Positions 34,367-43,476 are shown, counted from the stretch's first letter. The stretch: DNA of 64,000 bases from Curtobacterium pusillum (GCA_002025645.1 CP018783.1:310001-374000), one strand, 5' to 3'. Notes: generated by a model not told the origin, from the letters alone. Translations and numbers: made by a program.

Positions 34367-35237
34367 CGGCGCCACGCTCGACGAGGTCCGGGACGCCGTC
34401 CGGGCCGAGTTCGGCGCGGGTGCCCGGATCGTCGCCGCCGAGCGGGTCACCACGCCGGGCATCGGCGGGCTCTTCCGCAAGGCGCACGTCGAGGCCACCG
34501 TCGAGGTCCCGGCTCCCGACGAGGTCCCCACCGCACGCGTCGCCATCGCCGACGGCCCCGCCACGCGGGTCGGCATCGCGGCGCTGCTCGCGGACGCCGA
34601 GGCAGCCGAGGCCCGGATCGCCGGCGGCGACGGCACCGCGTCGACGCGGGCCGACGCGTTCGCGTCGGTGCTGGACGGCTTCGTCGCGGACGGGATCACG
34701 GGGAGCGCCCCGCGCCCGGCGCCGGTACCGCCGGAGGTGCCGGAACCCGGTCAGGGCGGGTCGCGCCTCCAGGCCGTCGACGCGCTGGTCGCGGATCCCG
34801 TCGTGAGTCGGCCTGGAGGCACTGCTCGGCCCGTGCCCGCCGCCGTGCGTTCCGCAGACGGGGACCTGGTGCTCCTGGTGGGCCGACCCAACGACGTCGA
34901 CGCGGCCGCCGGGATCTTCGCGACCCGCCACGCGCTCCGCGCGACGGACGCGTCGGACCGGCGGAGCGGGATCCTCGCGCGCGCCGAGGGAGTCCGCGAC
35001 GGCCACGCCCTGCTCGGGGTCGCCGCGTGGGACGACGCCGCGACGGTGGACGGCCTCGCGCCGGACCAGGTGTGGGTCGTCGTGGACGTCGGACGGAAGC
35101 CGGCGGACTCCGCCGCGATGCTCACCGCGGTCGCCGGACGGGTGCACGTCGCCGGGGTCGTGGCGATCGGTGCGGGGGAGACCGCCACGCCGGAGTCGGT
35201 CCACCTGCTGGGGGTGCCCGTCCTGTCGCTAGGCTGA
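34341..35237 (+). CDS. FlhF-like protein without a GTPase P-loop
   Basis: 298 residues. The N-terminal 60 residues resemble the FlhF B domain (GATLDEVRDAVRAEFGAGAR, ERVTTPGIGGLFRKAHVEAT), and the position directly after flhA is where flhF normally sits. The C-terminal 130 residues look like a decayed SRP-type G domain: at the P-loop position there is DLVLLVGRPNDVDAA instead of GxxGxGKT, and no DTAG is found. It probably keeps a structural role in flagellum placement but cannot hydrolyse GTP. The GTG start overlaps flhA; csrA follows after 4 bases. Confidence 0.7.
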   Translation: MPPTRLQRNGATLDEVRDAVRAEFGAGARIVAAERVTTPGIGGLFRKAHVEATVEVPAPDEVPTARVAIADGPATRVGIAALLADAEAAEARIAGGDGTASTRADAFASVLDGFVADGITGSAPRPAPVPPEVPEPGQGGSRLQAVDALVADPVVSRPGGTARPVPAAVRSADGDLVLLVGRPNDVDAAAGIFATRHALRATDASDRRSGILARAEGVRDGHALLGVAAWDDAATVDGLAPDQVWVVVDVGRKPADSAAMLTAVAGRVHVAGVVAIGAGETATPESVHLLGVPVLSLG

Positions 35238-35241
35238 GCGG

Positions 35242-35493
35242 GTGCTGGTACTCACGCGGAAGGTCGGCGAGCGGATCCTCGTCGGTGACGACATCGTCAT
35301 CACGGTGCTCGACAGCCGCGGGGACGGCGTCCGCATCGGCATCGACGCACCGCGCGGGGTGAAGATCCAGCGCGAGGAGGTCGTGCGTGCGGTGACCGAG
35401 GCGAACGCGTCGGCCTCGGCGACGGCAGCGGACGACGACGCCGAGGCGCGGTTGCGTCGGGCGTTGGGGGACCTCGGCGGTACCGACGCCTGA
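35242..35493 (+). CDS. csrA: Carbon storage regulator CsrA
   Basis: 83 residues. The RNA-binding core is complete: MLVLTRKVGERILVGDDIVI and APRGVKIQREEVVRAV, with the key Arg-Glu pair after VKI. A 30-residue acidic, Ala-rich tail is added. CsrA blocks translation by binding GGA loops, classically in flagellin mRNA, and is opposed by FliW; no FliW gene is in the window. Last gene of the flagellar operon, followed by a hairpin at 35573. Confidence 0.95.
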   Translation: MLVLTRKVGERILVGDDIVITVLDSRGDGVRIGIDAPRGVKIQREEVVRAVTEANASASATAADDDAEARLRRALGDLGGTDA

Positions 35494-35572
35494 CGCTCGC
35501 TGCGTCGTGCTGCGCCCGGCGTCACGGGCTGCGGCGTGCAGGGCCCGCTGATCGGATCGCGCCCCGTACTGA

Positions 35573-35604
35573 ACACCGCGCCCCGGTCCTCCGGGGCGCG
35601 GTGT
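35573..35604. terminator. Terminator hairpin between csrA and acyl-CoA oxidase
   Basis: Perfect 14-base stem ACACCGCGCCCCGG with a TCCT tetraloop, placed between two convergent genes (80 bases after csrA, 35 from the other stop). It probably serves both directions. Confidence 0.8.
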
Positions 35605-35638
35605 CCGTCCGGGGGCGCGATGCCGGGACGTGCTCGCG

Positions 35639-37729
35639 CTACGGGCGGGGCTTCTTCTCCTGCTCGGGGAGGCGACCTGCCGCTGCCTCCGCGGCGAACC
35701 ACGCGCGCGCCTCGTCCTGCCGCGCCTGCTCCTCGCCGAGGGCGATCGGTGCGCGGACGTGGCCGGGCTCGTAGCCGAACGACTCGAGCAGCTGCGGGAT
35801 CACCGGACGGACGCGGGCTACCAGCCGGTCGATGTACGCCGAGACCGCCCGGGCACGCTGCGCCGTGATCCGACCGTGCATGAGGTACCAGTCGAGGTGC
35901 TGCTCGAGCAGCCCGAGGGCGAACAGGTCACGGAGCCAGACGAGGACGCGGCGGGTGTCGCCCGGCGGGACCTCGTCGATGGCCTCGGTGAACGCCTCCC
36001 ACTGCATGAGCTCGGCGTGCGCCTTGGCGGCCTCGATGAGCTCGTGCTGGGACCGGTTGAGCAGGAGGGCGCCGCGAGCACGGTCCTTGCCGGCTGACGC
36101 CAGACGCAGCCCGATCTCGGTCACCATGGTGTCGACACGACCGGCGAGCAGGTCGCGCTGCGTCTTCGCGTCCTGCAGGTCGGTGACCGACGCGGCGAGC
36201 GAGCCGCGGTCGGAGACGGCCTGACCGATTCGCCGGATGCCGGTGGCGTCGGCGAGCTTGGTCGCCGCCTGGGCCGCGACGAACTTCGCCGTCGACGCCG
36301 GGTCCTTCGGGGCCTTCGCGCGGAAGTCCGTGAGGAGGCGCTTGCCGACGAGCTGGAGCAGGACGGTGTTGTCGCCCTCGAACGTCACGTAGACGTCGAG
36401 GTCGGCGCGGAGGCCGGTGAGACGGTTCTCGGCGAGGAAGCCCGCGCCGCCGCAGGCCTCGCGGCACTCCTGCAGGGTGTCGAGCGCCGACCAGGTCGAC
36501 ATCGACTTGAACGCCGCGGCCTGGGTCTCGAGGTCCTCCCGGCGCTGCGGGGTGTCCTCGCGCCCGCTGAAGACGTCGTCGAAGGTGCGGAGGAGCTTCT
36601 CGTGGGCGAACGACTGCGCGAAGACCGTGGCGACGCGGGGGATGAGGCGGCGCTGGTGGCGGCCGTAGTCGAGCAGGACGCCCTCGGTGCCGTCGCCGGT
36701 GGGGAACTGACGGCGCTGGGCGGCGTACGTCAGGGCGATCTGCAGCCCGATCTTCTGGGCGACGACCGCGGCACCGTCGAGGGACACGCGGCCCTGCACG
36801 AGCGTGCCGAGCATGGTGAAGAAGCGGCGGCCGGGCGACGCGATCGGAGACGAGTAGGTGCCGTCCTCGGCGACGTCGCCGTAGCGGTTGAGCAGGTTCG
36901 TGCGCGGTACCCGGACGTGGTCGAAGTGCAGGCGACCGTTGTCGATGCCGTTCAGGCCGCCCTTGTACCCGTCGTCCTCGCCGCCGACGCCGGGCAGGAA
37001 GGCGCCGTCCGCGTCGCGGAGGGGCACGTAGAAGGCGTGCACGCCGTGGTCGATGCCCTGCGTGACGAGCTTCGCGAAGACGACCGCCGCCTTGCCGTGC
37101 AGGGCGGCGTTGCCGATGTAGTCCTTCCACGCACCGCGGAAGGGCGTGTGGATCTCGAACTCCTGGCTCGCGGGGTCGTAGGTCGCGCGGGTGGCGATGC
37201 TCTGGACGTCGGAGCCGTGCCCGGTCTCGGTCATCGCGAAGCAGCCGGGGACCTCGAACGAGACGATGCCGGGCAGGAACTCGCGGTGGTTCCGCTCGGT
37301 GCCGAGGTGGTGCACTGCCGAGCCGAACAAGCCCCACTGCACCCCGGCCTTGATCTGCATCGAGGGGTCGGCGGTGACGAGCTCCTCGAACGCTGCGAGG
37401 TTGCCGCCGTGGTTGCTCTGGCCGCCGAACTCCTCGGGGTAGGGCCGCTGGATGGCGCCGGCGTCGACGAGGGTCCGGAGCTGGTCGAGCGTCCGACCGC
37501 GTGCATCTGCGTAGGGCATGCCCTCGATCTTGTGCATCGCGGGGTCGAGCGCGAGCCGGCGGGAGATGCGTCGGTCCTCCGCCCAGCGACCGAGCAGGTG
37601 CTCGGCGAGCAGGTCCACGTCGATGCGGACGTCGGTGTCCGTCCCGCCGGCGGGCGTGCCTGCGGCGGGGTCGCCCGCGGCGTCGGCCTTGGGCGTGTTC
37701 GTGCTGTGGACTGGTGCGGTGTCGACCAT
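35639..37729 (-). CDS. Acyl-CoA oxidase
   Basis: 696 residues. The length and domain order (N-terminal helical domain, beta domain, two helical bundles) are those of peroxisomal-type acyl-CoA oxidases rather than the 400-residue dehydrogenases. FAD-binding segments are GCFAMTETGHGSDVQSIATR, LGTLVQGRVSLDGAAVVAQK, CREACGGAGFLAENRLTGLR and TFEGDNTVLLQLVGKRLL. It oxidises acyl-CoA to trans-2-enoyl-CoA and makes hydrogen peroxide. The ATG follows AGGAGGG. Diverges from the peptide transporter; no other beta-oxidation gene is adjacent. Confidence 0.94.
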   Translation of the reverse strand: MVDTAPVHSTNTPKADAAGDPAAGTPAGGTDTDVRIDVDLLAEHLLGRWAEDRRISRRLALDPAMHKIEGMPYADARGRTLDQLRTLVDAGAIQRPYPEEFGGQSNHGGNLAAFEELVTADPSMQIKAGVQWGLFGSAVHHLGTERNHREFLPGIVSFEVPGCFAMTETGHGSDVQSIATRATYDPASQEFEIHTPFRGAWKDYIGNAALHGKAAVVFAKLVTQGIDHGVHAFYVPLRDADGAFLPGVGGEDDGYKGGLNGIDNGRLHFDHVRVPRTNLLNRYGDVAEDGTYSSPIASPGRRFFTMLGTLVQGRVSLDGAAVVAQKIGLQIALTYAAQRRQFPTGDGTEGVLLDYGRHQRRLIPRVATVFAQSFAHEKLLRTFDDVFSGREDTPQRREDLETQAAAFKSMSTWSALDTLQECREACGGAGFLAENRLTGLRADLDVYVTFEGDNTVLLQLVGKRLLTDFRAKAPKDPASTAKFVAAQAATKLADATGIRRIGQAVSDRGSLAASVTDLQDAKTQRDLLAGRVDTMVTEIGLRLASAGKDRARGALLLNRSQHELIEAAKAHAELMQWEAFTEAIDEVPPGDTRRVLVWLRDLFALGLLEQHLDWYLMHGRITAQRARAVSAYIDRLVARVRPVIPQLLESFGYEPGHVRAPIALGEEQARQDEARAWFAAEAAAGRLPEQEKKPRP

Positions 37730-37943
37730 GGTCGGAGCCCTCCTGAACTGCTCTGTCCGGTGTTGCAGAAGCCACGCTATTCACCGCACCCGTGAGCCGC
37801 ACGAACGCCGTCCGGGCCGCACAACGGACGTCGCCGTCGGATCGTCGCTCGTGGTGGGAACCCTCCAAATCCTGGCGGCTGCAATACCTGAGCAGGATTC
37901 GTCGATTCGGCGCGACCCTCGCCCCAGGGGCAGACTGTCCGGC

Positions 37944-39398
37944 ATGTCAGGTACCACCGCGCCGGAACGCAAGCGCACATTCTTCGGGCAGCCGTTCGAG
38001 CTGTCCACGCCGTTCGCGGTCGAACTCTGGGAGCGCTTCTCGTTCTACGGGATGCAGGGCATCGTCCTCATCTACATGTACTACTCCGTGGCCAAGGGCG
38101 GCCTCGGCATCGACTCCCACGTCGCGACCGGCATCGTCGGCGCGTACGGCGGCGCGGTGTACCTCTTCACGATCCTCGGCGCGTGGATCTCCGACCGGCT
38201 CATCGGCGCGGACCGCACCCTGTTCGGCAGCGCCGTCGTCGTGATGTGCGGCCACATCGCCCTGGCGCTCATCCCGGGCGTCGCGGGCGTCGGTGTCGGC
38301 CTCGTCCTCATCGCGCTCGGGTCCGGCGGGCTCAAGGCCACGGCGACGACGATCGTCGGCGGTCTGTACAGCAAGGACGACGACCGCCGCGACGCCGGCT
38401 TCTCGCTCTACTACCTCGGCGTCAACCTCGGCGCGTTCTTCGGTCCGCTCCTGACCGGCTACTTCCAGCTGAAGTTCGGCTTCCACGTCGGCTTCGGCAT
38501 CGCCGCGGTCGGCATGGCGGCCGGCCTCGTGCAGTACGCGATCCGCCGTCGCAAGCTCCCCGCCGTCGTCCGGCACGTCCCGAACCCGCTCGAGAAGCGG
38601 CGCTACCCGCTCGTCGGGATCCTCGTCGTCATCGGGCTGGCGATCATCCTGACGGCGGTCCTCACCGGGCTGCTCAACGTCGACAACCTGCCGCAGGTCG
38701 TCGTCGCCATCGTGGTCCTGGCCACCATCGCGTACTTCGTCGTGATCCTGTCCAGTGGCATCACGAAGGAGGAGCGTTCGCGCGTCCTCGCCTTCATCCC
38801 GCTGTTCATCGGCAGCGCGGTCTTCTGGTCGCTGTACCAGCAGCAGTTCACCGTCCTGACGATCTACTCCGACCAGCGCCTCGACCGCTCCCTGTTCGGC
38901 TGGGAGATGCCGGTCTCGTGGGTGCAGTCGATCAACCCGGTGTTCATCATCGTGCTGTCCGGCGTGTTCGCGGCGATGTGGACGAAGCTCGGGCCCCGTC
39001 AGCCGTCCACCCCGACGAAGTTCGCGCTCGGAACCGGCATCATGGGCGTCGCGTTCCTGCTGTTCCTGCCGTTCGTCGGCACCGGCCAGAACGGCACCCC
39101 GCTGCTCGTGCTCGTCGGCATCCTGCTCGTCTTCACCTTCGCGGAGCTCCTGCTCTCGCCGATCGGGCAGTCCGTCGCCACGAAGCTCGCGCCGCCGAAG
39201 TTCCAGACCCAGATGGTTGCGCTGTTCTTCCTGTCGGTCTCGCTCGGCACGGCCGTCACCGGAGTCCTGTCGCAGTACTACGACCCGAAGAACGAGGCGC
39301 CGTACTTCGCGATCCTCGGCCTCGTCGCCGTCGCCGTCGGTGTCGTGCTGCTCGTCATCGCCAAGCCGGTGCTGAAGCTCATGCGCGGCATCCGGTAG
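37944..39398 (+). CDS. POT/PTR2 family di-/tripeptide:proton symporter
   Basis: 484 residues, about fourteen helices. PTR2 signatures: VELWERFSFYGMQGIVLIYM (the ExxERxxYY-like motif has ERFSFYG), GGLKATATTIVGGLYSKDDD, and DAGFSLYYLGVNLGAFFGPL. Imports small peptides with protons. Shares a 214-base divergent promoter region with acyl-CoA oxidase. A 35-codon gene follows 42 bases downstream. Confidence 0.93.
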   Translation: MSGTTAPERKRTFFGQPFELSTPFAVELWERFSFYGMQGIVLIYMYYSVAKGGLGIDSHVATGIVGAYGGAVYLFTILGAWISDRLIGADRTLFGSAVVVMCGHIALALIPGVAGVGVGLVLIALGSGGLKATATTIVGGLYSKDDDRRDAGFSLYYLGVNLGAFFGPLLTGYFQLKFGFHVGFGIAAVGMAAGLVQYAIRRRKLPAVVRHVPNPLEKRRYPLVGILVVIGLAIILTAVLTGLLNVDNLPQVVVAIVVLATIAYFVVILSSGITKEERSRVLAFIPLFIGSAVFWSLYQQQFTVLTIYSDQRLDRSLFGWEMPVSWVQSINPVFIIVLSGVFAAMWTKLGPRQPSTPTKFALGTGIMGVAFLLFLPFVGTGQNGTPLLVLVGILLVFTFAELLLSPIGQSVATKLAPPKFQTQMVALFFLSVSLGTAVTGVLSQYYDPKNEAPYFAILGLVAVAVGVVLLVIAKPVLKLMRGIR

Positions 39399-39440
39399 CC
39401 TGAGGGAAGCCACACCGGCCCCGGAACCAAGGAGTCACCA

Positions 39441-39548
39441 ATGCTCGAACTCATCGCAGGCGTCATCATCGGCATCGGCGTGCTCGGCGGCGTGGGGGTC
39501 TGCATGGCCGTCGCCGCCATGATGAAGAGCGGCTCAGAAGAGTACTAG
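39441..39548 (+). CDS. 35-residue membrane peptide
   Basis: A short reading frame with a strong Shine-Dalgarno (AAGGAG seven bases before ATG). It encodes MLELIAGVIIGIGVLGGVGV plus a short polar end (MMKSGSEEY). One membrane helix with a Gly-zipper pattern (GVIIGIGVLGGVG) is predicted. It follows the peptide transporter and its stop overlaps the stop of the convergent hypothetical gene by four bases. Possibly a small transporter subunit; no homologue is recognised. Confidence 0.6.
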   Translation: MLELIAGVIIGIGVLGGVGVCMAVAAMMKSGSEEY

Positions 39549-39829
39549 GACTCCGGAGTCGGCTCGACCGGCACCAACTGACGACTCAGGACGGTCGCGC
39601 GCTCGAAGGGGCCGCGGCCGTCCTTCGTGTACACGGGCTCCTCGAACGCGACCGTCCACGTGCGCTGGGCCCCGCCGATCTGGCTGGCGCCGGGGGCGAC
39701 GATGACGCCGATCGGTTCGTCCGCCCAGTCCTCGCCGCCACGATCGGTGTCGACCACCCGCACGAGGGCCCCGATGCCGAGGCCGGGAGCGTCGTCGGGG
39801 CGGGGCTGGGGAGAGCGTCGTCCGAACAC
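39545..39829 (-). CDS. Hypothetical protein, 94 residues
   Basis: Not recognised. After a short basic N terminus (VFGRRSPQPRPDDAPGLGIG) it is rich in beta strands (ALVRVVDTDRGGEDWADEPI, RTWTVAFEEPVYTKDGRGPF). A GTG start is chosen; TACGGT six bases upstream would suit a leaderless mRNA. It is the first gene downstream of the jetABC operon on the same strand but is separated by 266 bases with two strong palindromes, so it is probably a separate unit. Confidence 0.6.
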   Translation of the reverse strand: MFGRRSPQPRPDDAPGLGIGALVRVVDTDRGGEDWADEPIGVIVAPGASQIGGAQRTWTVAFEEPVYTKDGRGPFERATVLSRQLVPVEPTPES

Positions 39830-39908
39830 GCGCCCACCGTAGCGTGCCCGCCCGGGGCGGAGCCCGCGTTTCGGCGTGCCGGGCGCAATCGGGCGTACCG
39901 GGCAAGAA

Positions 39909-39947
39909 CGGGCGTACCTGGTCGATCCTTTCGACCAGCTACGCCCG
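39909..39947. repeat. Long hairpin repeat
   Basis: A 17-base stem with one mismatch (CGGGCGTACCTGGTCGA) around a five-base loop. The stem's GGGCGTAC is repeated once more just upstream at about 39887. It lies in the 266-base gap between the hypothetical gene and jetC. Like the hairpin at 20108 it carries GGTCGA near the loop. Confidence 0.6.
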
Positions 39948-40010
39948 ATTCCACCTACCATCGCGGGCGTTCTGGGAAGGAACGAGCGCGTGCGGTGGTG
40001 GCGAGCAGCA

Positions 40011-40056
40011 CCGGACTGGAGGCACGGGGCGGGCCCGCCCCGTGCCTCCAGTCCGG
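40011..40056. terminator. Perfect 46-bp palindrome after jetC
   Basis: Self-complementary over all 46 bases, centred between 40033 and 40034 (GGGGCGGGCCCGCCCC), with outer arms CCGGACTGGAGGCAC and GTGCCTCCAGTCCGG. It lies 39 bases past the jetC stop. It probably ends the jet transcript and could extrude as a cruciform. It shares the GGAGGC core with the hairpins at 18623 and 47326. Confidence 0.75.
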
Positions 40057-40095
40057 AACACGGTTGCGTCCAGGTCGCGCAACCCGCCGCGCGCG

Positions 40096-43000
40096 TCAGC
40101 CCGCGTCGGGCGCGATCCGTGCGATCTCCGTGATCGACGAGTGGCCGGTCTCCGGGTGCTTCCGCATCGACAGGAGCCGCTCCATCGACGGCTCGAGCGC
40201 CGTGACCTTGTCGAGCGGCGCACTCACGACGAGCTGGAACCCGAGCCGGAGCCACGCGGTGACGGCACGCCCGGCGAACTCCGAGTCCGCCTTGATGAAC
40301 GCCTCGTCGAGGAACACCGGGGCAAACCGCGGCCGCGGCCGGGTCTCGTCGCCGAGCTGGTAGCGGAGCGCCGCCCCGACGATGAACGCCACGAGCTCCT
40401 GCGTCTCGCCGCCGGACTTGTCACCGAGCGACGAGTACACGCCGAGGTCGGCGCCGGAGGTGTCGTAGCGGACGGCCGTGATCTCCATGTGGCGGCGGAC
40501 GTCGAGCACGGCGTCGCGCTGGGTCGTGCGACCGCGGGCGGCCTCCGGGTCGGGCCGGATGACGGCCATGAAGCGCCGGAGCCGCCGGAACCTGGTCTCG
40601 AGCACGTCGTCGGTCAGCTCGGTGTCGACCGAAGCGGAGAGGGCGCGGAGCTCCTTCCGGAAGGAGACGACGTCCTCGCGGGTGACCCGACGGATCTGGA
40701 TCTTCAGGCGGTCGCGGTTCGCGCCGAAGGGCAGTTCGCGGAGGATCTCGTTGACGGGCTCGAGCCGCTCCTCGATCTCCACGACGGCACGGTCGAACGC
40801 TCCGGCGAGCGGGACGAGGTCCTCGCCGCTCCACTGCGACAGCCGACGGCGCCACTCGGTGCGCCGGGCGTGCAGGCCGGTCGCGACTATCTGGTCGAGG
40901 ATCGCGTGGTAGTCCGGGTACGAGGCGACGCCGGTGCCGAGGTTCGGGTCGGGCCAGGCGTCCTGGTACCGCTGGAACGTCAGGGTCAGCGCGTTCGAGG
41001 CCGATGCGGCACCGTCGAGGGCCTGCGAGAGGCGCTCCTCGAGCCGGCGCCGCAGTCGGCGGGTCGCGTCGTCGAACCCGTCGACTCCGTCCGGGGCGCC
41101 GACCTCTTCGAAGGTCTCGGCGAGCAGGCGCTCCTGGGCGTCGTCCGGAACGCTGTCCGGCACGGAGTCGAAGCGCGACAGGATCTCGGCTGCGGCGTCC
41201 TGCCCGTCGACGAGCACGGCGTGGCGCTCCTCGAGGCGGGTGACCGACAGTCGAGCGGCGCTCCGACGGTCGGAGGCCTCGTCGAGCCCCTTCCGGAGCC
41301 GAGCGACCGACGAGCGCAGGGTGCGGAGGCCGTCGTCGGCGGCGAGCAACGCCTGGCGCTCCTCGTCGAGGCGGGCGAGCGAGGCCTCGACACCGTCGAC
41401 GTCGATGGCGTCCCACGTCACGTCGACCACGTGCTGGTGTGCGGCGCGGAGGGTGTCGAGCGCCGCGATGTCCTGGGCGACGTCGGTGCGGCGGGCCTCG
41501 AGCGTCGCGAGGTCCTGCGCGATCGACGCGAGTTCGTCCTCCACGGAAGCGACCCGCGCCTCGTTCGTGAAGCCGATGACGTTCGCCTGACGGCGGTCGC
41601 CGTGCGCGCCACGACGGCCGTCACGGAGCTGTCCGGACTCGGTGACGCGTCGGCCACCGCCACCGAGCTCGTCCGCGGATGCGACGCAGCGGGCGTCGGT
41701 GCGGTCGGACTCGATGCGCTCGCGCACCCAGGTGCTGAACGGCGACGACTTGAGCGCGAGCTTGCCGGAGACCATCGACGGGTCGCCCGCGAGGTCGAGG
41801 TGCGGACCGGTGGGGACGCCCTCGAACTGCACGCGCACGGGCAGGCGCAGCGAGTCGATGGCCGCGCTGAAGTCGGCCAGCCGGTCCTGGTCGACCAACA
41901 GGGTGCGAGCGACGGGGGCCAGGACGGACTCGATCGCCGTGCGCCAGCGTTCCTCGCCGGGCAGCACGTCGAGCAGCTCAGCGACGAACGGGAGCGAGTC
42001 CGGATCGATGCCGGCCGCCCGGGCCATCGCGAGCCGGGCCTCGTGCATGGGCAGCGGCATGGCGCCCTGGCGGTGCTCGAGCGACTGCCGCTCCTGGCGC
42101 AGGGATCGCTCTCGGTCGAGGAGCGGGTACTCCTCACGCGTCAGCGCGTCCCGACGCTCGTCCAGGTCAGAACGCGAAGCGGCGTACCGACCGAGGAACT
42201 CGTGCGCGGCACGCTGCACCCCGGTGAAGACCGACTCCGACGCGACCGAGACCCCGAGCACGGCCGTGCGCTCGTCGAAGGTCGCCCGGGTCCGGACGAC
42301 GGCGTCGCGCTCGCGGGTGCGGCGTTCGATGCGGTCCTCGAGCTGCGCCAGTGCGTTGCCGCCCTGGTCGCGCAGGCGTGCCTCGGCGTCCCGCAGCTCG
42401 ATCTCGACCGCGGCATGCCGGGCCTCGGCGGCGGCGACCTCGCCGCGAGCGGCCGTGCGTTCGCGGCTGTTGCGGTCGACCTCTGCATCGAGCAGCGCAC
42501 GCTTGCGGGACGCGGTCCAGTGCGCGAACGGGGAGACCTCGGCACCGGTGGCGATGCCGTCGAGCGCGGCGGCCGCCGCCGTGGACCGTTCGATCTCGGC
42601 GTGCAGGTCGGTGATGGGGGAGAGGATGCGGACCTTGCGCTCCTCGGTGTCCATCGCCTCGTACGCCTCGTCCAGCGCGGAGAAGTGTGCCAGCGCCCGG
42701 TCCGCCGCTTCGTACGTGCCCGGCGTCTCGAGCACGAGCGACTTGTACAGGGCGTCGACGGTGGGCAGGTGCTGCCCGGCCTGGATACGTGCGAGCAGGC
42801 GCATCGCCCGGTTGCCGCCGCCGGAGTCGCCGATCCCGAGCCGGGTCTGCAGCGTGTACGCGAGCTCCTGGTACGTGTCGCGGATCACGAGCCCGGGCAC
42901 GCGTCCGGTCAGCTCGAGGTGGTGGAACCGTGTCGGCACGAACTCCTCGAGCCGGCGGAGGTCGAACGTGTCGTCGACCGTCGCCATCGTCATCTGGATG

Positions 43001-43476
43001 TCGCCGACGCCGCGCGCGCGCTTCGGCACGATGTAGGCGCGGAGCACCGTGAACCGGCGCTCGTCGTCGTTCCGGAAGGTCACCGCGACGGCGCCCCACG
43101 TGGTCTGGTCGTCGCCGCGCAGGTTGACGTCGCGCAGGGCCCCGGACTCGGGGTCGCGGCGGGTGTCGACCTTGCCGCGCAGGTACGTGAGCAGGTTCCG
43201 CTGGTCGGCGCTCCGCGCACGCCCGGTCGTCGCGTCGTTCGAGGCGCCGTTGAACGGCACGTCGGACGGCATCATCACGGCCAGGTAGGCGTCCATGAGC
43301 GTCGACTTGCCGGTGCCGGACGCGCCGGAGATGAGCGTCGCGGTACCGGACAGCTCCACCTGGCGGTGGCCGTGGAACCCGCCCCAGTTCACGACCTGCA
43401 TCGACTCGGCGCGCCACTGCGCGACGGTGTCGAACAGTGCGGTCAGCCCGAAGGAGTCGGTCGCGGTGTCGGTCAT
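40096..43476 (-). CDS. jetC: JetC/MksB: SMC-like ATPase of a Wadjet/Mks system
   Basis: 1126 residues. The Walker A is GASGTGKST (51-59) in the N-terminal head, which begins VVNWGGFHGHRQVELSG. Two long helical arms with Glu/Arg-rich heptads (about 330-480 and 680-830) flank a small hinge (about 490-610, containing LPFVAELLDVLPGEERWRTA). The C-terminal head has SGGETQELVAFIVGAAL (SMC signature, from 1021) and Walker B RFAPVFLDEAF (D1057, E1058). This architecture is MukB/MksB/JetC. Such ATPases extrude DNA loops; in Wadjet they recognise small circular plasmids. The ATG overlaps the jetB stop (ATGA). No nuclease gene follows. Confidence 0.93.
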   Translation of the reverse strand: MTDTATDSFGLTALFDTVAQWRAESMQVVNWGGFHGHRQVELSGTATLISGASGTGKSTLMDAYLAVMMPSDVPFNGASNDATTGRARSADQRNLLTYLRGKVDTRRDPESGALRDVNLRGDDQTTWGAVAVTFRNDDERRFTVLRAYIVPKRARGVGDIQMTMATVDDTFDLRRLEEFVPTRFHHLELTGRVPGLVIRDTYQELAYTLQTRLGIGDSGGGNRAMRLLARIQAGQHLPTVDALYKSLVLETPGTYEAADRALAHFSALDEAYEAMDTEERKVRILSPITDLHAEIERSTAAAAALDGIATGAEVSPFAHWTASRKRALLDAEVDRNSRERTAARGEVAAAEARHAAVEIELRDAEARLRDQGGNALAQLEDRIERRTRERDAVVRTRATFDERTAVLGVSVASESVFTGVQRAAHEFLGRYAASRSDLDERRDALTREEYPLLDRERSLRQERQSLEHRQGAMPLPMHEARLAMARAAGIDPDSLPFVAELLDVLPGEERWRTAIESVLAPVARTLLVDQDRLADFSAAIDSLRLPVRVQFEGVPTGPHLDLAGDPSMVSGKLALKSSPFSTWVRERIESDRTDARCVASADELGGGGRRVTESGQLRDGRRGAHGDRRQANVIGFTNEARVASVEDELASIAQDLATLEARRTDVAQDIAALDTLRAAHQHVVDVTWDAIDVDGVEASLARLDEERQALLAADDGLRTLRSSVARLRKGLDEASDRRSAARLSVTRLEERHAVLVDGQDAAAEILSRFDSVPDSVPDDAQERLLAETFEEVGAPDGVDGFDDATRRLRRRLEERLSQALDGAASASNALTLTFQRYQDAWPDPNLGTGVASYPDYHAILDQIVATGLHARRTEWRRRLSQWSGEDLVPLAGAFDRAVVEIEERLEPVNEILRELPFGANRDRLKIQIRRVTREDVVSFRKELRALSASVDTELTDDVLETRFRRLRRFMAVIRPDPEAARGRTTQRDAVLDVRRHMEITAVRYDTSGADLGVYSSLGDKSGGETQELVAFIVGAALRYQLGDETRPRPRFAPVFLDEAFIKADSEFAGRAVTAWLRLGFQLVVSAPLDKVTALEPSMERLLSMRKHPETGHSSITEIARIAPDAG

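Noticed and set aside
35639..40095. Search for a JetD/MksG gene near jetABC
   Set aside because: No Toprim or DUF2220-like protein is present on either strand in this interval; the genes found are unrelated.
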